Shown: positions 44,471 to 56,075, counted from the stretch's first letter. The stretch: 64,000 nt of DNA from Callorhinus ursinus (GCF_003265705.1 NW_020313005.1:15820419-15884418), one strand, 5' to 3'. Numbers and translations: made by a program. Notes: generated by a model not told the origin, from the letters alone.

Positions 44471-44830
44471 AAGATGGTTTTGGCTATGTTGGGTCTTTTG
44501 TGGCTCTGTACAAATTTTAGGATTATTTGTTTTAGTTCTGTGAAAAACACTATTGGTATTCCAATACGGATTGCCTTGACTCCACAGACTGAAGTAGACA
44601 TTTTAACAATATGAATTTTTGTAATCCACGAGCATGGAATATCTTTCCATTTATTTGTGTCATCAATTCCTTTCATCAATGGCTTACAGTTTTCAGAGTA
44701 CAGGTCTTTCATCTCCTTGATTAAATGTAGTCCTATGTATTTTATTCTTTTTGGTGTAATTGTAAATGAGGTTGCTTTCTTATTTCTCTTTCTGCTACTT
44801 CACTATTAGTGTAAAGAAATGCAGCAGATT

Positions 44831-45035
44831 GGGGCGCCTGCGTGGCTCAGTTGGTTAAGCATCTGCCTTCAGCTCAGGTCATGATCCCCGGGTCCTGGGA
44901 TGGAGCCCCGTATCGGGCTCTATGTTCAGGAGAGCCTGCCTGTCCCTCTCCTTCTGCCTGCTGCTCTGCCTGCTTGTGCTTGTGCACTCTCGCACTCCCT
45001 ATCAAATAAATAAATAAAGTCTTTAAAACAAAAAA
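44831..45035 (+). mobile_element. CAN-SINE, plus strand, in L1-C
   Basis: Complete SINE (head GGGGCGCCTGCGTGGCTCAG, AATAAATAAATAAAGTC tail). The TSD, with internal GCAGCAGATT / GCAACAGATT, spans about 44813-44830 and 45036-45054. Confidence 0.95.
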
Positions 45036-45131
45036 GAAAAAGATGCAACAGATTTCTGTATATTAATTTTGTATCCTGCAACTTTACTGAATTTATTAGT
45101 TCTAATTTTTTTCATGGAGTCTCTAGGGCTT

Positions 45132-47426
45132 CTTTTTTTAATTTTAGTTCCAGTATGATTAACATAGTGTTATATTAGTTTCAGGTGTGCATTACAGTGA
45201 TTCAACAATTCCATACATTACCCAGTGTTCATCATGACAAGTGCACTCCTTAATTCCCATCTCCTATTTCAACCATCCTCCCACCCACCACCCCTTTGGC
45301 TACCATCAGTTTGTTCTCTATAGTTAAGAGTCTTTTTCTTGGTTTGTCTCTCTTTTTTTTCCCTTTGCTAATTTGTTTTATTTCTTAAATTCTACATGAT
45401 TGAAATCATATGGTATCTTTCTCTGACTTATTTTGCTTAGCAATATACTCTTTAGCTCCATCCATGTTGTTGCAAATGGCAAGGTTTCATTCTATTTTAT
45501 GGCTGAATTAATATTCCATTGTAAATATATACACCACATCATCTTTATCCATTCATCTATCAATGGGCACTTGGATTACTTCCATAATTTGGATATTGTA
45601 AATAATGTTGCAATAAACACAGGAGTGCATGTATCCATTTGAATTAGTATTTTTGTATTTTTTTCTGTAAATAGTAGTACCGGACCATAGGGTATTTCTT
45701 TTTTTAACTTTTTGAAGAACCTCCATACTGTTTCCACAATGGCTGCACCAGTTTGCATTCCCACCAATAGTACAAAAGGGCTCCCCTTTCTCCACATCTT
45801 CGTCAATATTTGTTGTTTCCTGTGTTTTTGATTTTAGTCATTCTGACCAGATGTGAGGTAATATCTTTTTTTTTTTTAAGATTTTATTTATTTTGAGAGA
45901 GAGAGAGAGAGAGAGAGAGTAGGGGGAGGGGCAGCGGGAGATGGAGAGAGAGAAAATCTCAAGCCTACCTGCACTGAGCATGGAGCTTGACATGGGGCTC
46001 GATCCCACGACACTGAGATCATGACCTGAGCTGAAATCAAGAGTCAGACACTTAACTGACTGAGCCACACAGGCACCCCTCCCTGCAGTTCTGATTTGCA
46101 TTTCACTGATGATGAGTGATGCTGAGCATCTTTTCATGTGTCTGTTGGTCATTTGTATGTCTTCTTTGGAGAAATATCTATTCATTTCTTCTGCCCATTT
46201 TTAAATTGAATTATTTGTTCTTTGGGTGTTGAGTTGTGTAAGTTCTTCACATATTTTAGATACTAACCCTTTATAGATATGTCATTTACAAGTATCTTCT
46301 CCCATTTAGTAGGTTACCTTTTAGTTTTGTTGTTTCTTTCACTATGCAGAAGCTTTTTATTTTGATGTAGTCCCAACAGTCATTTTTGCTTTTATTTCCC
46401 TTGCCTCAGGAGACATCTAGAAAAATGTTGCTATAGCCAATGTCAGAGAAATCATTACCTGTGCTCTCTTCTAGGAGTTTTATAGCTTCAGATCTCATAT
46501 TAGGTCTTTAACCCATTTTGAAATTATTTTTGTGTATGGTATAAGAAAGTGGACCAGTTTCATTCTTCTGCATACAGCTCACCAGTTTTCCCAACATCAT
46601 TTGTTGGACTCTTTTTCCCATTGCATATTCTTCCCTCCTTTGTCGAAGATTAATTGACCATACACTTGCGGGCTTATTTCTGGGTTTTCTATTCTGTTCT
46701 ATTGATCTATGTGTTTATTTTTGTGCCAGTACCATACTGTTTTGATTACTACAGCTTTGTTAGTCTGGAACTTGATGTCTGGAATTGTGACATCTCCAGC
46801 TCTTCTTTTTTAAGATTGCTTTGGCTATCCAGGGTGTTTTGTGGTTCCATACAAATCTTAGGGTTGCTTGTTTTAGTTCTGTGAAAAATGCTGTTGGTAT
46901 TTTGGTAAGGATTGCATTAACTGTATAGATTGTTTTGGGTAGTATAGACATTTTAACAATATTTGTTCTTCCAACCCATGAGCATGAAATGTCATTCCAT
47001 TTCTTTGTGTCATCTTCAATTTCTTTCATCAATGTTTTATAGTTTTCAGAGTATAGGCCTTTCACCTCTTTAATTAAGTTTATTCCTAGGTATCTTACGA
47101 TTTTTGGTGCAATTGTAAATGGGATTATTTTAATTTCTCTTTCTGATGCTTCATTATTAATGTATAGAAATGCAACACATTTCTGCACATTGCTTTTGAA
47201 TCCTATGACTTTACTGAATTCATTTATCAGTTCTAGTACTCCTTTGGTAGAGTCTTTCAGGTTTTCTACATACAGTACCATGTCATCTGCAAATAGTGAA
47301 AGTTTTACTTCTTCCTTACCAATTTGGGTGCCTTTCATTTCTTTTTGTTGTCTGATTGCTGTGGCTAGGACTTCCAGTACTATGTTGAATAAAAGTGGAA
47401 AGAGTGGACATCCTTGTCTTGTTCTG
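45132..47426 (-). mobile_element. L1: L1-D, 5'-truncated minus-strand L1 inside L1-C
   Basis: Begins with a fresh L1 3' UTR (reverse complement; 'TTAGTTTCAGGTGTGCATTACAG' region) in the middle of L1-C ORF2 and ends in RT text at 47426. TSD GTCTCTAGGGCTT (45119-45131) against GTCTCTTTAGGGCTT (47427-47441). Open stretch 46760-47458 carries RT and thumb text with intact FADD at 47282-47293. Still contains frame breaks and a nested SINE. Confidence 0.92.
45867..46079 (-). mobile_element. CAN-SINE, minus strand, inside L1-D
   Basis: T-rich tail, long (GA)n tract, reverse B-box 'GGGGCTCGATCCC' and head 'CTGACTGAGCCACACAGGCACCC'. No convincing TSD, although L1-D text resumes right after ('CTGATTTGCATTTCACTGATGATGAG' region). 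Confidence 0.9.
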
Positions 47427-49178
47427 GTCTCTTTAGGGCTTTGTATATATAGTGTCATGCCATCTGCAAATAGGGACAGTTTTACTTATTCCTTACCAAT
47501 TTGACTGCCTTTTTCCTGTCTGACTGCTGCTACTAGGACTCTCAGCACTATGTTGAATAAAAATGGCAAGAGTGGGCATCCATGTTTGTTCTTGATCTTA
47601 GAGGAAAAGCTTTTAGCTTTCACCACTATGACATTAGCTGTGGGTCTGACATATATGGTCTTCATCACGTTGAGGTATGTTCCCTCTAAACCCACTCTGT
47701 TGAGAGTTTATCATGAATCGATGTTGAATTTTGTCAAATGCTTTTTCTACATTCATTGATATGATATGGTTTTTATCCTTCATCTTGTTAATGTGTTGTA
47801 TCAGTGATGGATATGCAGATATCGAACCACGCTTGCATCTGTGGAATAAATCCCATTTGATCATGGTAAATTATCCTTTTAATGTATTGTTGAACTTGGT
47901 TTGCAAATATTTTGTTGAAAACTTTTGCATTTATGTTCAGCAGGGATATTGGCCTGTAATTTTCTTTTTTTATAGTGTCTTTGTCTGGTTTGGGTTTCAC
48001 GGTAATGCTGGCCTCACAGAATGAATTTGGAAAACTTTCTCCCCTCTTCTATTTTTATATTTTTTTTAACTCTTATTTAAATATTTAGTAGAATTCACCT
48101 GTAAAGCCATCTGGTCCTGGAATTTTGTTTGCTGAGAGTTTTTTAATTACCAATTCAATTTCATTACTATTAATTGGTCTATTCAGATTTTCTGTTTCCT
48201 CCTGATTCAATCTTGAAAGATCCTACATTTCTAGGAATTTATCCATTTCTTCTAGGTTATCCAATTTGTTGGCATATAATTTTTCATAGTGGTCTCCTAT
48301 TACCCTGTTATTTCTGTGGTGTTGGTTTTAATTCTATTTCTAACTTTTGAGTCCTTTTTTTCTTGATAAATCTGGCTAAAGGTTTATCAATTTTGTTTAT
48401 CTTTCCAAAGAACAAGCTCTTAGTTTCACTGATCTTTTCTACTGTTTTTGTAGTCTCCATTTTCTTTTATTTCTACTCTGATCTTTACTATCTCCTTCCT
48501 TGTACTAACTTTGGGCTTTTTCTTTTTTCTAGTTCCTTTAGGTATAAGGTTAGATTGAGATCTTTATTGTTTCTTGAGGTAGGCCTGTATCACTATAAAC
48601 TTCACTTTTAAAACTTCTTTTGCTGCACCTCAAAGATTTTACAACACTGTCTTTCCATTTTCATTTGTCTTCAAGTATTTTTTGAGTTCCTCTTTGATGT
48701 TTCCGTTGACCCATTGGTTGTTTAGGAGCATGTTGTTTAGTCTCCATGTGTTTGTGGGCCTTTTCCAGTTCTTTTCTTGTAACTGATTGCTGGTTTCATA
48801 GTGTTGTGGATGGAAAAGATGTTAATATGATTTGATTTCAATCTTACTAAATTTGCTGAGACTCATTTTGTGGCCTAACATGTGATCTATCCTGAAGAAT
48901 GTTCAATGTGTACTTGAAAAGAATGTGTTTTCTGCTGGTTTTGGATAGAATGTTCTGTATATATCTGTTAAGTCTACCTGGTCTAATATGTCATTCAAGG
49001 CCACTGTTTCCTTATTTTCTGTGTGGATGAGCTATCCACTGATGTAAGCGGGTGTTAAAGTCCCCTACTATTATGATTGTATTACCATCAATTTTTCCCT
49101 TTGTATCTGTTAATATTTGCTTCATATATTTAGGTGCTCCTACACTGGATGCACAAGTACTTAAAACTTTCTCACTCC

Positions 49179-49370
49179 TGGGCGCCTGGGTGGCTCAGTT
49201 GGTTAAGCGACTGCCTTCGGCTCAGGTCATGATCCTGGAGTCCCGAGATCGAGTCCCGCATCGGGCTCCCTGCTCAGCAGGGAGTCTGCTTCTCCCTCTG
49301 ACCCTCTTCCCTCTTGCGCTCTCTCTCATTCTCTCTCTAATAAATAAATAAAATCTTAAAAAAAAAAAAA
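49179..49370 (+). mobile_element. CAN-SINE, plus strand, in L1-C
   Basis: Full SINE with A-rich tail of about 18 A. 16 bp TSD AAAACTTTCTCACTCC, identical at 49163-49178 and 49371-49386, indicating a comparatively young insertion. Confidence 0.96.
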
Positions 49371-49904
49371 AAAACTTTCTCACTCCCTTCCTTTCTTGAA
49401 ACCCTACAAAGTGGACATCAGAGGGCTTGATGCTATCCCAGAAGTCCTTTAAACTATTCTATTTCTTTTTTTTTTTCCTGTTCAGCTTGAGTGCTTTCCA
49501 TTACCCTGTCTTCCAGATGATTGATCCATTCTTCTGTACCCTATAATCTGCTGTTGATTCCCTCTAGTGTATTTTTCACTTCAGTTATTATATTCTACAA
49601 CTCTTACTGGTTCTTTTTTATATTTTCTCTTTGTTGAAGTTCTCACTGAGCTCATCCACTGTTTTCTCAAGTCCAGTGAGTATCTTTATGACCATTACTT
49701 TGAAATCTTTATCAGATAGATTGCTCATCTCCATTTCATTTAGTTCATAAGTTTTGCCTTGTTCTTTTGTTTGAAGCATATTTCTTTGTCTCATTTTGTT
49801 TGATTTTCTTTGTTTGTTTCTATGAATTAAGGAAAATAGCCACATCTCCCAGTCTTGAAAGATGAGCCTCACAAAGGAACATCCTCAGTGCCTGGAAGCT
49901 TTGG

Positions 49905-50118
49905 CTGGCTAGCTGGAGCTGAAGCAGGATGGGCCAGTAAGTAGTCCTAGGGCACTCTGTACCAGGGCCACCCCAGCAGGATGGCTAGAGTTGGAGTGGG
50001 CACTGGCTAGGACACTCCATGCAAGGGGCCCTGGTGGGACAGCTGGAGCAGGCACAGGCCAAGGCTCTCCGCACAGGGGGTGCCCTGTTGGGATAGCTGG
50101 AGCTGAAGTGGTGCTCAA
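49905..50118 (-). repeat. Degenerate tandem repeats in L1-C 5' region
   Basis: Three to four degenerate units of about 55-75 bp, each with 'GCTGGAGCTGAAG / GTTGGAGTGGGCAC / GCTGGAGCAGGCAC' followed by 'GG(A/C)ACTC.. / GGCTCTCCGC' and 'CCAGGGCCA / GGGGCCCTGG / GGGGGTGCCCTG'. GC-rich relative to its surroundings. It ends at the L1-C TSD, so it is probably part of the L1 5' UTR. Confidence 0.65.
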
Positions 50119-50124
50119 GAATTT

Positions 50125-50345
50125 ATTAAGTTTTTAAGAGCTAAGGAAAGCAGGGATTCTTTAGGATGTATGGTAGAGCTTTGGAAGTGGTGGGGTGGAA
50201 GTGAGTGGGTAATACGTAATTGGTAAATGTAGAAGATTTATCAATATTTCTTTTGGCATCAAAACTTTAATGTATGCCACTGCTTTTGATATGGAATGAA
50301 ACTCTAAATTAATTTAAGGGGGAAACCAGGGAATTGAGTTGGGAG
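50125..50345. other. Unassigned sequence
   Basis: Short stretch between the L1-C TSD and a MIR; nothing recognised. Confidence 0.4.
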
Positions 50346-50349
50346 TATA

Positions 50350-50708
50350 TTAATAAAGCTGGGTTCTAGTTCCAGCTCAATCACTTAATATTTATGTGAT
50401 CTAAAGCTGGTGACTTGAACTTCTCTAGGCCTCAGCTTTCTCATCCTGAATAATCTCTTACAGCAGTGGTTCTCAGCTGGGAAAGATACTGCCACCCATA
50501 GAACATTTGGAAATTTCTGGAATCATTTTTGGCTGTCATAACTAGCAATGCTACTACTGGCATTTAGAGGCCAGGAATGCTGCTAAACATCCTACAGTGC
50601 ACAGGACACAGGACACCATAACATAGGATTATCCAGGTCAAAATGTCAACAGTGCCAAGGTTGAGAAACATGTCTTACAATACCTTTAAGCTCTAAAATT
50701 CTACAAAT
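50350..50708 (+). mobile_element. MIR, plus strand, split by MER20
   Basis: 'GGGTTCTAGTTCCAGCTCAATCACTTA' and 'GGCCTCAGCTTTCTCATCCTGAATAA' before, and 'CTTTAAGCTCTAAAATTCTA' after the MER20, are consecutive MIR-type blocks. Confidence 0.75.
50464..50672 (+). mobile_element. MER20 (hAT-Charlie DNA transposon), plus strand
   Basis: Starts CAGTGGTTCTCAGCTGG and ends GGTTGAGAAACATG, with inner blocks 'GAACATTTGGAAATTTCTGG', 'TTTTTGGCTGTCATAACTAG', 'GGCATTTAGAGGCCAGGAATGC' and 'TGCTAAACATCCTACAGTGC'. Flanked by 8 bp TSDs TCTTACAG (50456-50463) and TCTTACAA (50673-50680), as expected for hAT. It has no coding capacity; MER20 is non-autonomous. Some MER20 copies in other mammals have been co-opted as enhancers; nothing here shows that. 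Confidence 0.95.
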
Positions 50709-51940
50709 TTTATGTCTGTGTGAGTTGAGAGGGGTAAATATTACCTTGGTGGGTAGAAAACTTAATAGAAAATGATTAAATGAGTTGCTGAGATCATTGT
50801 GTACATCAATGATAAAAATCTGCATCTCCTGCAATTAGATTTAGCCTGTAAGACAGTTCCCTCTTCCAGAGAATTCCAACATGAACAACCTTTAAAAGAG
50901 GAGGAAATTTTCTTAAGTATCTTACCTATCTAGGTCTGTAACAAGACAGATTCCAAATTTTGGTTCTCCAATGAATGAGTGCCTCTAATTTTGAGGAGTA
51001 GTTAACACTTTCAGACTCTCCAGACTTCAACTAATGCTTTGAAATGGTATGAATATAATCTATGAGAGAGTTGGGGGCCCAGAATTTAATGCCCATAAGG
51101 CTCTGGTTTAATACCCAACATATGGTTTGTTTTAGCACTTTCTGAAAACTATATACTCTTTGTGTCTTAAAACAAAGGTATTTTATTTGAGTTTCAGAAT
51201 GTTTTCCTTCATATTCCCCTACTTTTCTTCATATACAAAAAGAAATGCCCTTCATGTGAAGGATAGCTAACATTACATGGCACACTGATCTCAGGACATG
51301 AAATTCTGTCACTTCATTTCACTGTTTGGGTAAAGGCAACACTAAAACTCTCAGGTGGAACAGCCTATGAAATGGAGATCTTCTTATTCACATAGCATTT
51401 TATTATCCTGAACTCATCCACTCTTACTAGCTATTTATCTAATGTCTATTTTTAATGTAGACTCCCTGATTTATATTGGCAGCCCCTTTACTTAAAGATA
51501 TGCTAAAATTCCCACCAATGCTTTTTATTATTCAAAGCTTGCTAGCTCAGACATGAAAATTTCCCCAGTAAGAGGTCTAACTTTTTCTACAAATATTGAA
51601 CCACTTTTTAAATCCTGGAGTGTCAAAGAGAAATTTTTCTTCTTTACTCTTCAAACTTAAAATTAGTTTTTTGTTTTTTTGGGTTTTTTTAAGAAAATTT
51701 CAGGACACCATCTGTACCTTAGTTGAAATGTATGTATGTTCCCTACATAGAAAAAAATAAATTTTAAAACTGGCTATCTCATCAAAATAAACCATCAGGG
51801 AAGCTTTAATATAATGAAGTTCCTCTAGTTAGTATTGTAACCTAAAGTTTTGGAGAACTGGAGGTCTAATGAAACTCTAGAACCCAAAGGGAAGAAAGCA
51901 AAGAATGGCAATAGTTTAAAAAAAAAAAGAATGGGAATAG
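50709..51940. other. Unassigned sequence
   Basis: About 1.2 kb with no recognised repeat, exon or RNA gene. Frames are short. Confidence 0.45.
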
Positions 51941-51944
51941 TTTA

Positions 51945-52150
51945 CATCTGGATAGCATTTTATAACTTATAGTACCACTTTCACTCACAGTCTCATTTGA
52001 TCCATGTAACAATCCTATAAAATGGGTATTATAATCACCTCTCTACAGATTGAGAGAATAAGTCTCAAATATATTAGGAGACAATTATAACTTTGAAACT
52101 TGAAAGTATCAGAGATCAAAGTGGAAACCAGGTCTTCTAGCTCCAAATTA
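51945..52150 (-). mobile_element. MIR, minus strand
   Basis: 'CAGTCTCATTTGATCCATGTAACAATCCTATAAAATGGGTATTATAATCACC' region, 'CTACAGATTGAGAGAATAAGTCTCA', and 'GAAACCAGGTCTTCTAGCTCC' in MIR reverse order. Confidence 0.8.
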
Positions 52151-52852
52151 CTTTAAAATAAAGATTAAGAAACATACAAATTAGATCGTGGCTTCTGATC
52201 TGTCAAGGCTAAAATATGTTTGAACAGAAATATGTGTCGGCCCCCATCCAAAATAGCTAGTGAAGCTCCCAAACCTGCAGTTAAAGAGCAGACACCTCCT
52301 TATGCCACACTGTTCTCTCATCAATGGACATCTGTATACCTATATCTATATACCCATTTCAAAAATTATGCTAGGCATAAGACAAGTTTTCTACCCTCAA
52401 ACTACAAACTACCTGAAGAGTCAAGACACACAAATAGGAAAACTATACTGCCATTGATAATTTAAATTAATAGGTCAATATAACATCCAAAGATATGATT
52501 CAAATTAGACTATAATTAGGGTAAACCAAGTTCTGTGGAGCTTAAAGTGGATAAAATTTTGAGTCCCTCATTAGGAAAACAAATATAAATTTATGAATAC
52601 AAAGGTATAGGTAGTAAGTGGTAATAAGTGAATATTAGGTAATAAGTGAATATTTATTATGAGAACAAAAATCACAAAAATATATAAATTTTAAAAGATG
52701 GCCACACAAATATCACAAAATCTAGACATATGATATTTTAATTAATTCCTTGGTACACTACAATCTTTCGTACATCTTGGGATTTTTAGATCATCTCATC
52801 ATATGCCAATGATTTTATAAAACTGTCTATGAAAATAACAAATATAATTAAG
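52151..52852. other. Unassigned AT-rich sequence with a small tandem duplication
   Basis: GGTAATAAGTGAATATT appears twice in tandem at about 52618-52655. Two overlapping plus-strand frames at 52220-52465 have no domain. No gene called. Confidence 0.45.
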
Positions 52853-52864
52853 ACTTTAATTCAG

Positions 52865-53110
52865 GAGCACCTTGGGATGCCTGGGTGGCTCAATCAGTTA
52901 ATTCAGGGGCACCTGGGTGGCTCAGTCAGTTAAGCATCCAACTCTTGATCTCAAGAGTCGTGGGACTTAGTCCCATGTCAGGCTCTGCACTCAGTGGGGA
53001 GTCTGCTTGAGACTCTCTTCCTCTCCTCTCTTTCCCTCAGCCCCTCCCCTGCTTGTGCTCTCTAAAAATAAATAAAAATAAATAAGTAAATCTAAAAAAA
53101 GAAGAAGAAA
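52865..53110 (+). mobile_element. CAN-SINE with duplicated 5' head
   Basis: A SINE head fragment ('GGATGCCTGGGTGGCTCAATCAG', about 52874-52897) precedes a complete SINE (52906-53110). TTAATTCAGG occurs before each (52856-52865 and 52898-52907). The whole is flanked by ACTTTAATTCAG (52853-52864) and ACTTTCCTTCAG (53111-53122). Confidence 0.85.
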
Positions 53111-53283
53111 ACTTTCCTTCAGCATGGTTAATGAAAAAACTTAATACTATAGGAAAGTTTCTTTCCACCTCATAATTCATTATTCATTATTGGTAATATC
53201 ACAGGAAAATGAAATATTCATTATCGGCAAATCATGCAAAGTGTTCTTGAGTTTGGGAAAATCTCTGTCTAAAGTTTCCTTCA

Positions 53284-53640
53284 GGGGCACCTGGGTGGCT
53301 AACTCTTGATTTCAGCTCAGGTCATGATTCCAGGGTTGTGAGATCGAGCCCCACATCAGCCTCCACACTGAGCATGAAGTCTGCCTGGGATTCTCTCTCC
53401 CTCTCCCTCTGCACCTCCCCCCACCCCCACTCATGCACGTGCTCTATTTTTTTTTAAGATTTTATTTATTTATTTGGGAGACCGAGTGAGCAAGAGAGAG
53501 CACATGAGCAGGGGCAGAGGGAGAGAGAAAAGCAGGCTCCCTGCTGAGCAGGGAGCCCAATTGGGGCTCGATTCCAGGACTCTGGGATCATGACGACACT
53601 TAACCAACTGTGCCCCTCTCTGTTTAAAAATAAACAAATA
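53284..53640 (+). mobile_element. CAN-SINE, plus strand, interrupted by an inverted CAN-SINE
   Basis: Head 'GGGGCACCTGGGTGGCTAACTC' lacks about 20 bases around 'CAGTTGGTTAAGC', so part of the A-box region is deleted. C/T middle runs to about 53445; a tail-like 'CTCTCTGTTTAAAAATAAAC' resumes at about 53617 after the minus-strand SINE. Confidence 0.85.
53450..53616 (-). mobile_element. CAN-SINE, minus strand, nested head-to-tail against the previous SINE
   Basis: Reverse SINE: AAGATTTTATTTATTT tail, (GA) middle, 'GCAGGCTCCCTGCTGAGCAG', reverse B-box 'GGGGCTCGATTCC', and a shortened head 'ACTTAACCAACTGTGCCCC'. With the plus SINE it forms an inverted pair. Confidence 0.88.
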
Positions 53641-54314
53641 CATACAATAACATTTCTTTCACATTTAAGCTGTAAGACTTCAGGATATTTCAAGTTTTCT
53701 TTTACAGTGACAAATCTTACACTTTGACTTGAGAAAACTCATTACCTGCTTTTTCAACCACATAACTCACTACAGTGGCATTATGAGGGCTTAAAACTGG
53801 CATTCACAGTGGGCTTTACAACTTCATATCACAATCCTAGTAAGTTAACAATGTGGTAGAATATTCCCGGAAACCATGCCTACACTGAGATGGTTAGCAA
53901 TAACAACTATACATAACAGTGACTGTGGAACACATAAACAATCCCACTAAAACCAGAACTGAATATGTTCCCAACTCATTATCTGGGAAAAATGTCTATG
54001 ACCGTTACGATGGTACTCAACATGGGAAGTATGACAGAGGGGAAGGCAGAGTGGAAGAAAAGTCTTAATTGATTATGGCTAAGGCATCTAACTTATGCAA
54101 ATTTGAGGACATATTGCTAGTATGAAATCCAGGGCCTTAAAAGGGATCCCTCTGTAAGTAAGGAGTCCAAAAGCCTAAGCTTGATAAACTTCATTTTAAA
54201 TTTGCCTCTCAATAATTAAGGATCAAATGAATTGCAGTAAAGTGGAAAGTAGTAACAGAAGTAGTAGCAACAACAGTTAATAATAAAGTAAATCGCTACT
54301 ACTTATTGACCAAA

Positions 54315-54345
<31 letters not shown>
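53641..54345. other. Unassigned sequence
   Basis: Contains a C11 homopolymer followed by A8 at about 54315-54333. Nothing else recognised. Confidence 0.45.
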
Positions 54346-54346
<1 letters not shown>

Positions 54347-54349
54347 TAA

Positions 54350-54615
54350 CACTATGAGCTTATTATTATGCCAGGCCCTCTGCAGAGCACTTATATGAAT
54401 TATGTAATTAATTTTAATTTTACTATATTAATTAGTGTTATATTTGTTACCATTTAGATATTCTGATGGGAGCTTTATATATAGTCTCTGGTTTGCAAAA
54501 CAATCCTACAAAGTTACACATTACCACTACTCTTTTATAGAACAGGAAATTAACTTTGGCAAGTCATATAGCACAGCTGAGATCCAAATCTTGGTCTAGT
54601 TTATGCTCTTCCTAA
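54350..54615 (-). mobile_element. MIR, minus strand, diverged
   Basis: 'GCCAGGCCCTCTGCAGAGCACTTATATGAATTATG', 'GCAAAACAATCCTACAAAGT', 'TATAGAACAGGAAATTAAC', 'GGCAAGTCATATAGCACAGCTGAGATCCAAATC' regions follow MIR reverse order. An AT-rich stretch interrupts it at about 54400-54470. Confidence 0.65.
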
Positions 54616-55853
54616 TAAATAGAAATTCAGAAGAGGACAAGTTCACTCCAGGTTAGAGATCTAAAAAAGACTTTACAGAGAAGTACACTAAGCTGGATGC
54701 TAGGGAATGAACAGCAATTAAGAGAAGAGTATGCTCTATGTTTGGGGGTAGATGGGCCATGATAATAAAATAGAAAAGGAAAAAACAAGGATTACTCAGT
54801 AACCCTTCTTCAGTAAACAATTCTACAGAGCCAAAGACCATGCTCCAAATCATGATTCCCAATAAAAAGGAAATAAAATAAGTCTTACCAATTTTTCCTC
54901 TATTATACAGCCATAATCGTTCAAAAGAAAAAAAGAAAGCAACATTTCTTTAGAATCCAACTCCTCCATGGCAAAGGTGGATGTGGACATTCAAAGAACT
55001 GCTTCACCTCTGTCATCAGGAAACCCAAATCTAATGATTTCTTCCTTGAAGGAAAAGCTTGATTTCCACTGGAAACTAAGGCTTTACAACCAAGCACATC
55101 ACATTATCATCGGGCTACAGTCATGGGGCTTAAAACTGGAGCCTCTAAATTCCAATTAAATTTTCTTCCTCGAGGTTTCATTAAAAGTAACTTTAAAAAA
55201 ATATGAGCTAAAAGGTACTGCTCACATATAAGAATAGAAGCAACCAAAGTTTTAACAGATTTTATTTCCCCTACACGTAGAAAACGTACCTGACAAGAAG
55301 AGCACAGAAAGTAAAATCTGTGAGTTGAAGAGAGAACAGAACACAAAAACATACTCCTTCTCAAAAAAGTTACCTGACCCTGAACTCACTCTGAGGAATA
55401 GTTTGTTGTAATTTGCAAACAGCATGAGGGATATTAGCCACAGGGTAATAGGAGGAGAAAATATTTGTTCTGGCTTCAATGAAGTCCAAATCCCTCATTC
55501 AGTGTTATTAAACATCTTTAGGATTCTTCTCTCATCACTAATGCCTAAGTAAGGGGAAGAGAGGGTGAGCCAGGGAGGAAAAAGAGAGACAGAGAGCTGC
55601 TATAAGCAGACGTAAGAGGTAGATGGAAGAGGAATTCCAGCAATAATTTCATCTCGACATTTCATTCTGTTTTTCATATAGCTTAACCCTGCATACCTCC
55701 TGAAGCTGTACTAACATGATGAAAACACTGTGAAAATTATAGAACTAAGCATTTTTAAAGTTACATGTATACTCTGTTTCCCATTTATATCCAAGTCTTC
55801 ACTCTCTGACTTATCTACCAGAGTAATTTAAATTGGAAATGTATAGAGAATAA
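54616..55853. other. Unassigned sequence
   Basis: No gene or repeat recognised over 1.2 kb. Frames at 54653-54862, 54968-55159 and 55107-55479 have no recognisable domain or splice context. Confidence 0.45.
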
Positions 55854-55862
55854 GACCAGATG

Positions 55863-56066
55863 GGTTTTTTTTTTAAAGATTTTATTTATTTATTTGATAG
55901 AGAAAGTGAGCAAGCAAGAGAGAGAGTGAGCACAAGCAGGGGAGGAGCAGAGGAAGAGGGAGAAGCAGACTCCCTGCTGAACAATGTGGACTCGATCTCA
56001 GGACTCTGGGATCATGACCTGAGCCAAAGGCAGATGCTTAACTGACTGAGCCACCTAGGTACCCAT
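55863..56066 (-). mobile_element. CAN-SINE, minus strand
   Basis: T-rich tail, (GA) middle, 'CAGACTCCCTGCTGAAC', reverse head 'CTGACTGAGCCACCTAGGTACCC'. TSD GACCAGATG at 55854-55862 and 56067-56075. Confidence 0.95.
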
Positions 56067-56075
56067 GACCAGATG

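Larger units (their letters stand above)
42201..50111 (-). mobile_element. L1: L1-C, old minus-strand L1 hosting six later insertions
   Basis: L1-C text is continuous once the nested elements are removed. The 3' UTR lies at 42201-42380, ORF2 C-terminal at 42381-43760, ORF2 at 44471-45131 and 47427-49160, and ORF1 plus 5' region at 49387-50111. Insertions: SINE 42700-42831, plus-strand L1 43764-44470, SINE 44831-45035, L1-D 45132-47426 (with its own SINE), and SINE 49179-49370. Its RT motif (47459-47470) reads F-A-D-G. Sequence between the endonuclease and ORF1 is missing near the last SINE. Its own length is about 4.4 kb. Confidence 0.85.

Noticed and set aside
46760..47458. 232-codon frame as a gene
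   Set aside because: It is the RT and thumb part of L1-D read on the minus strand, flanked by frame breaks.
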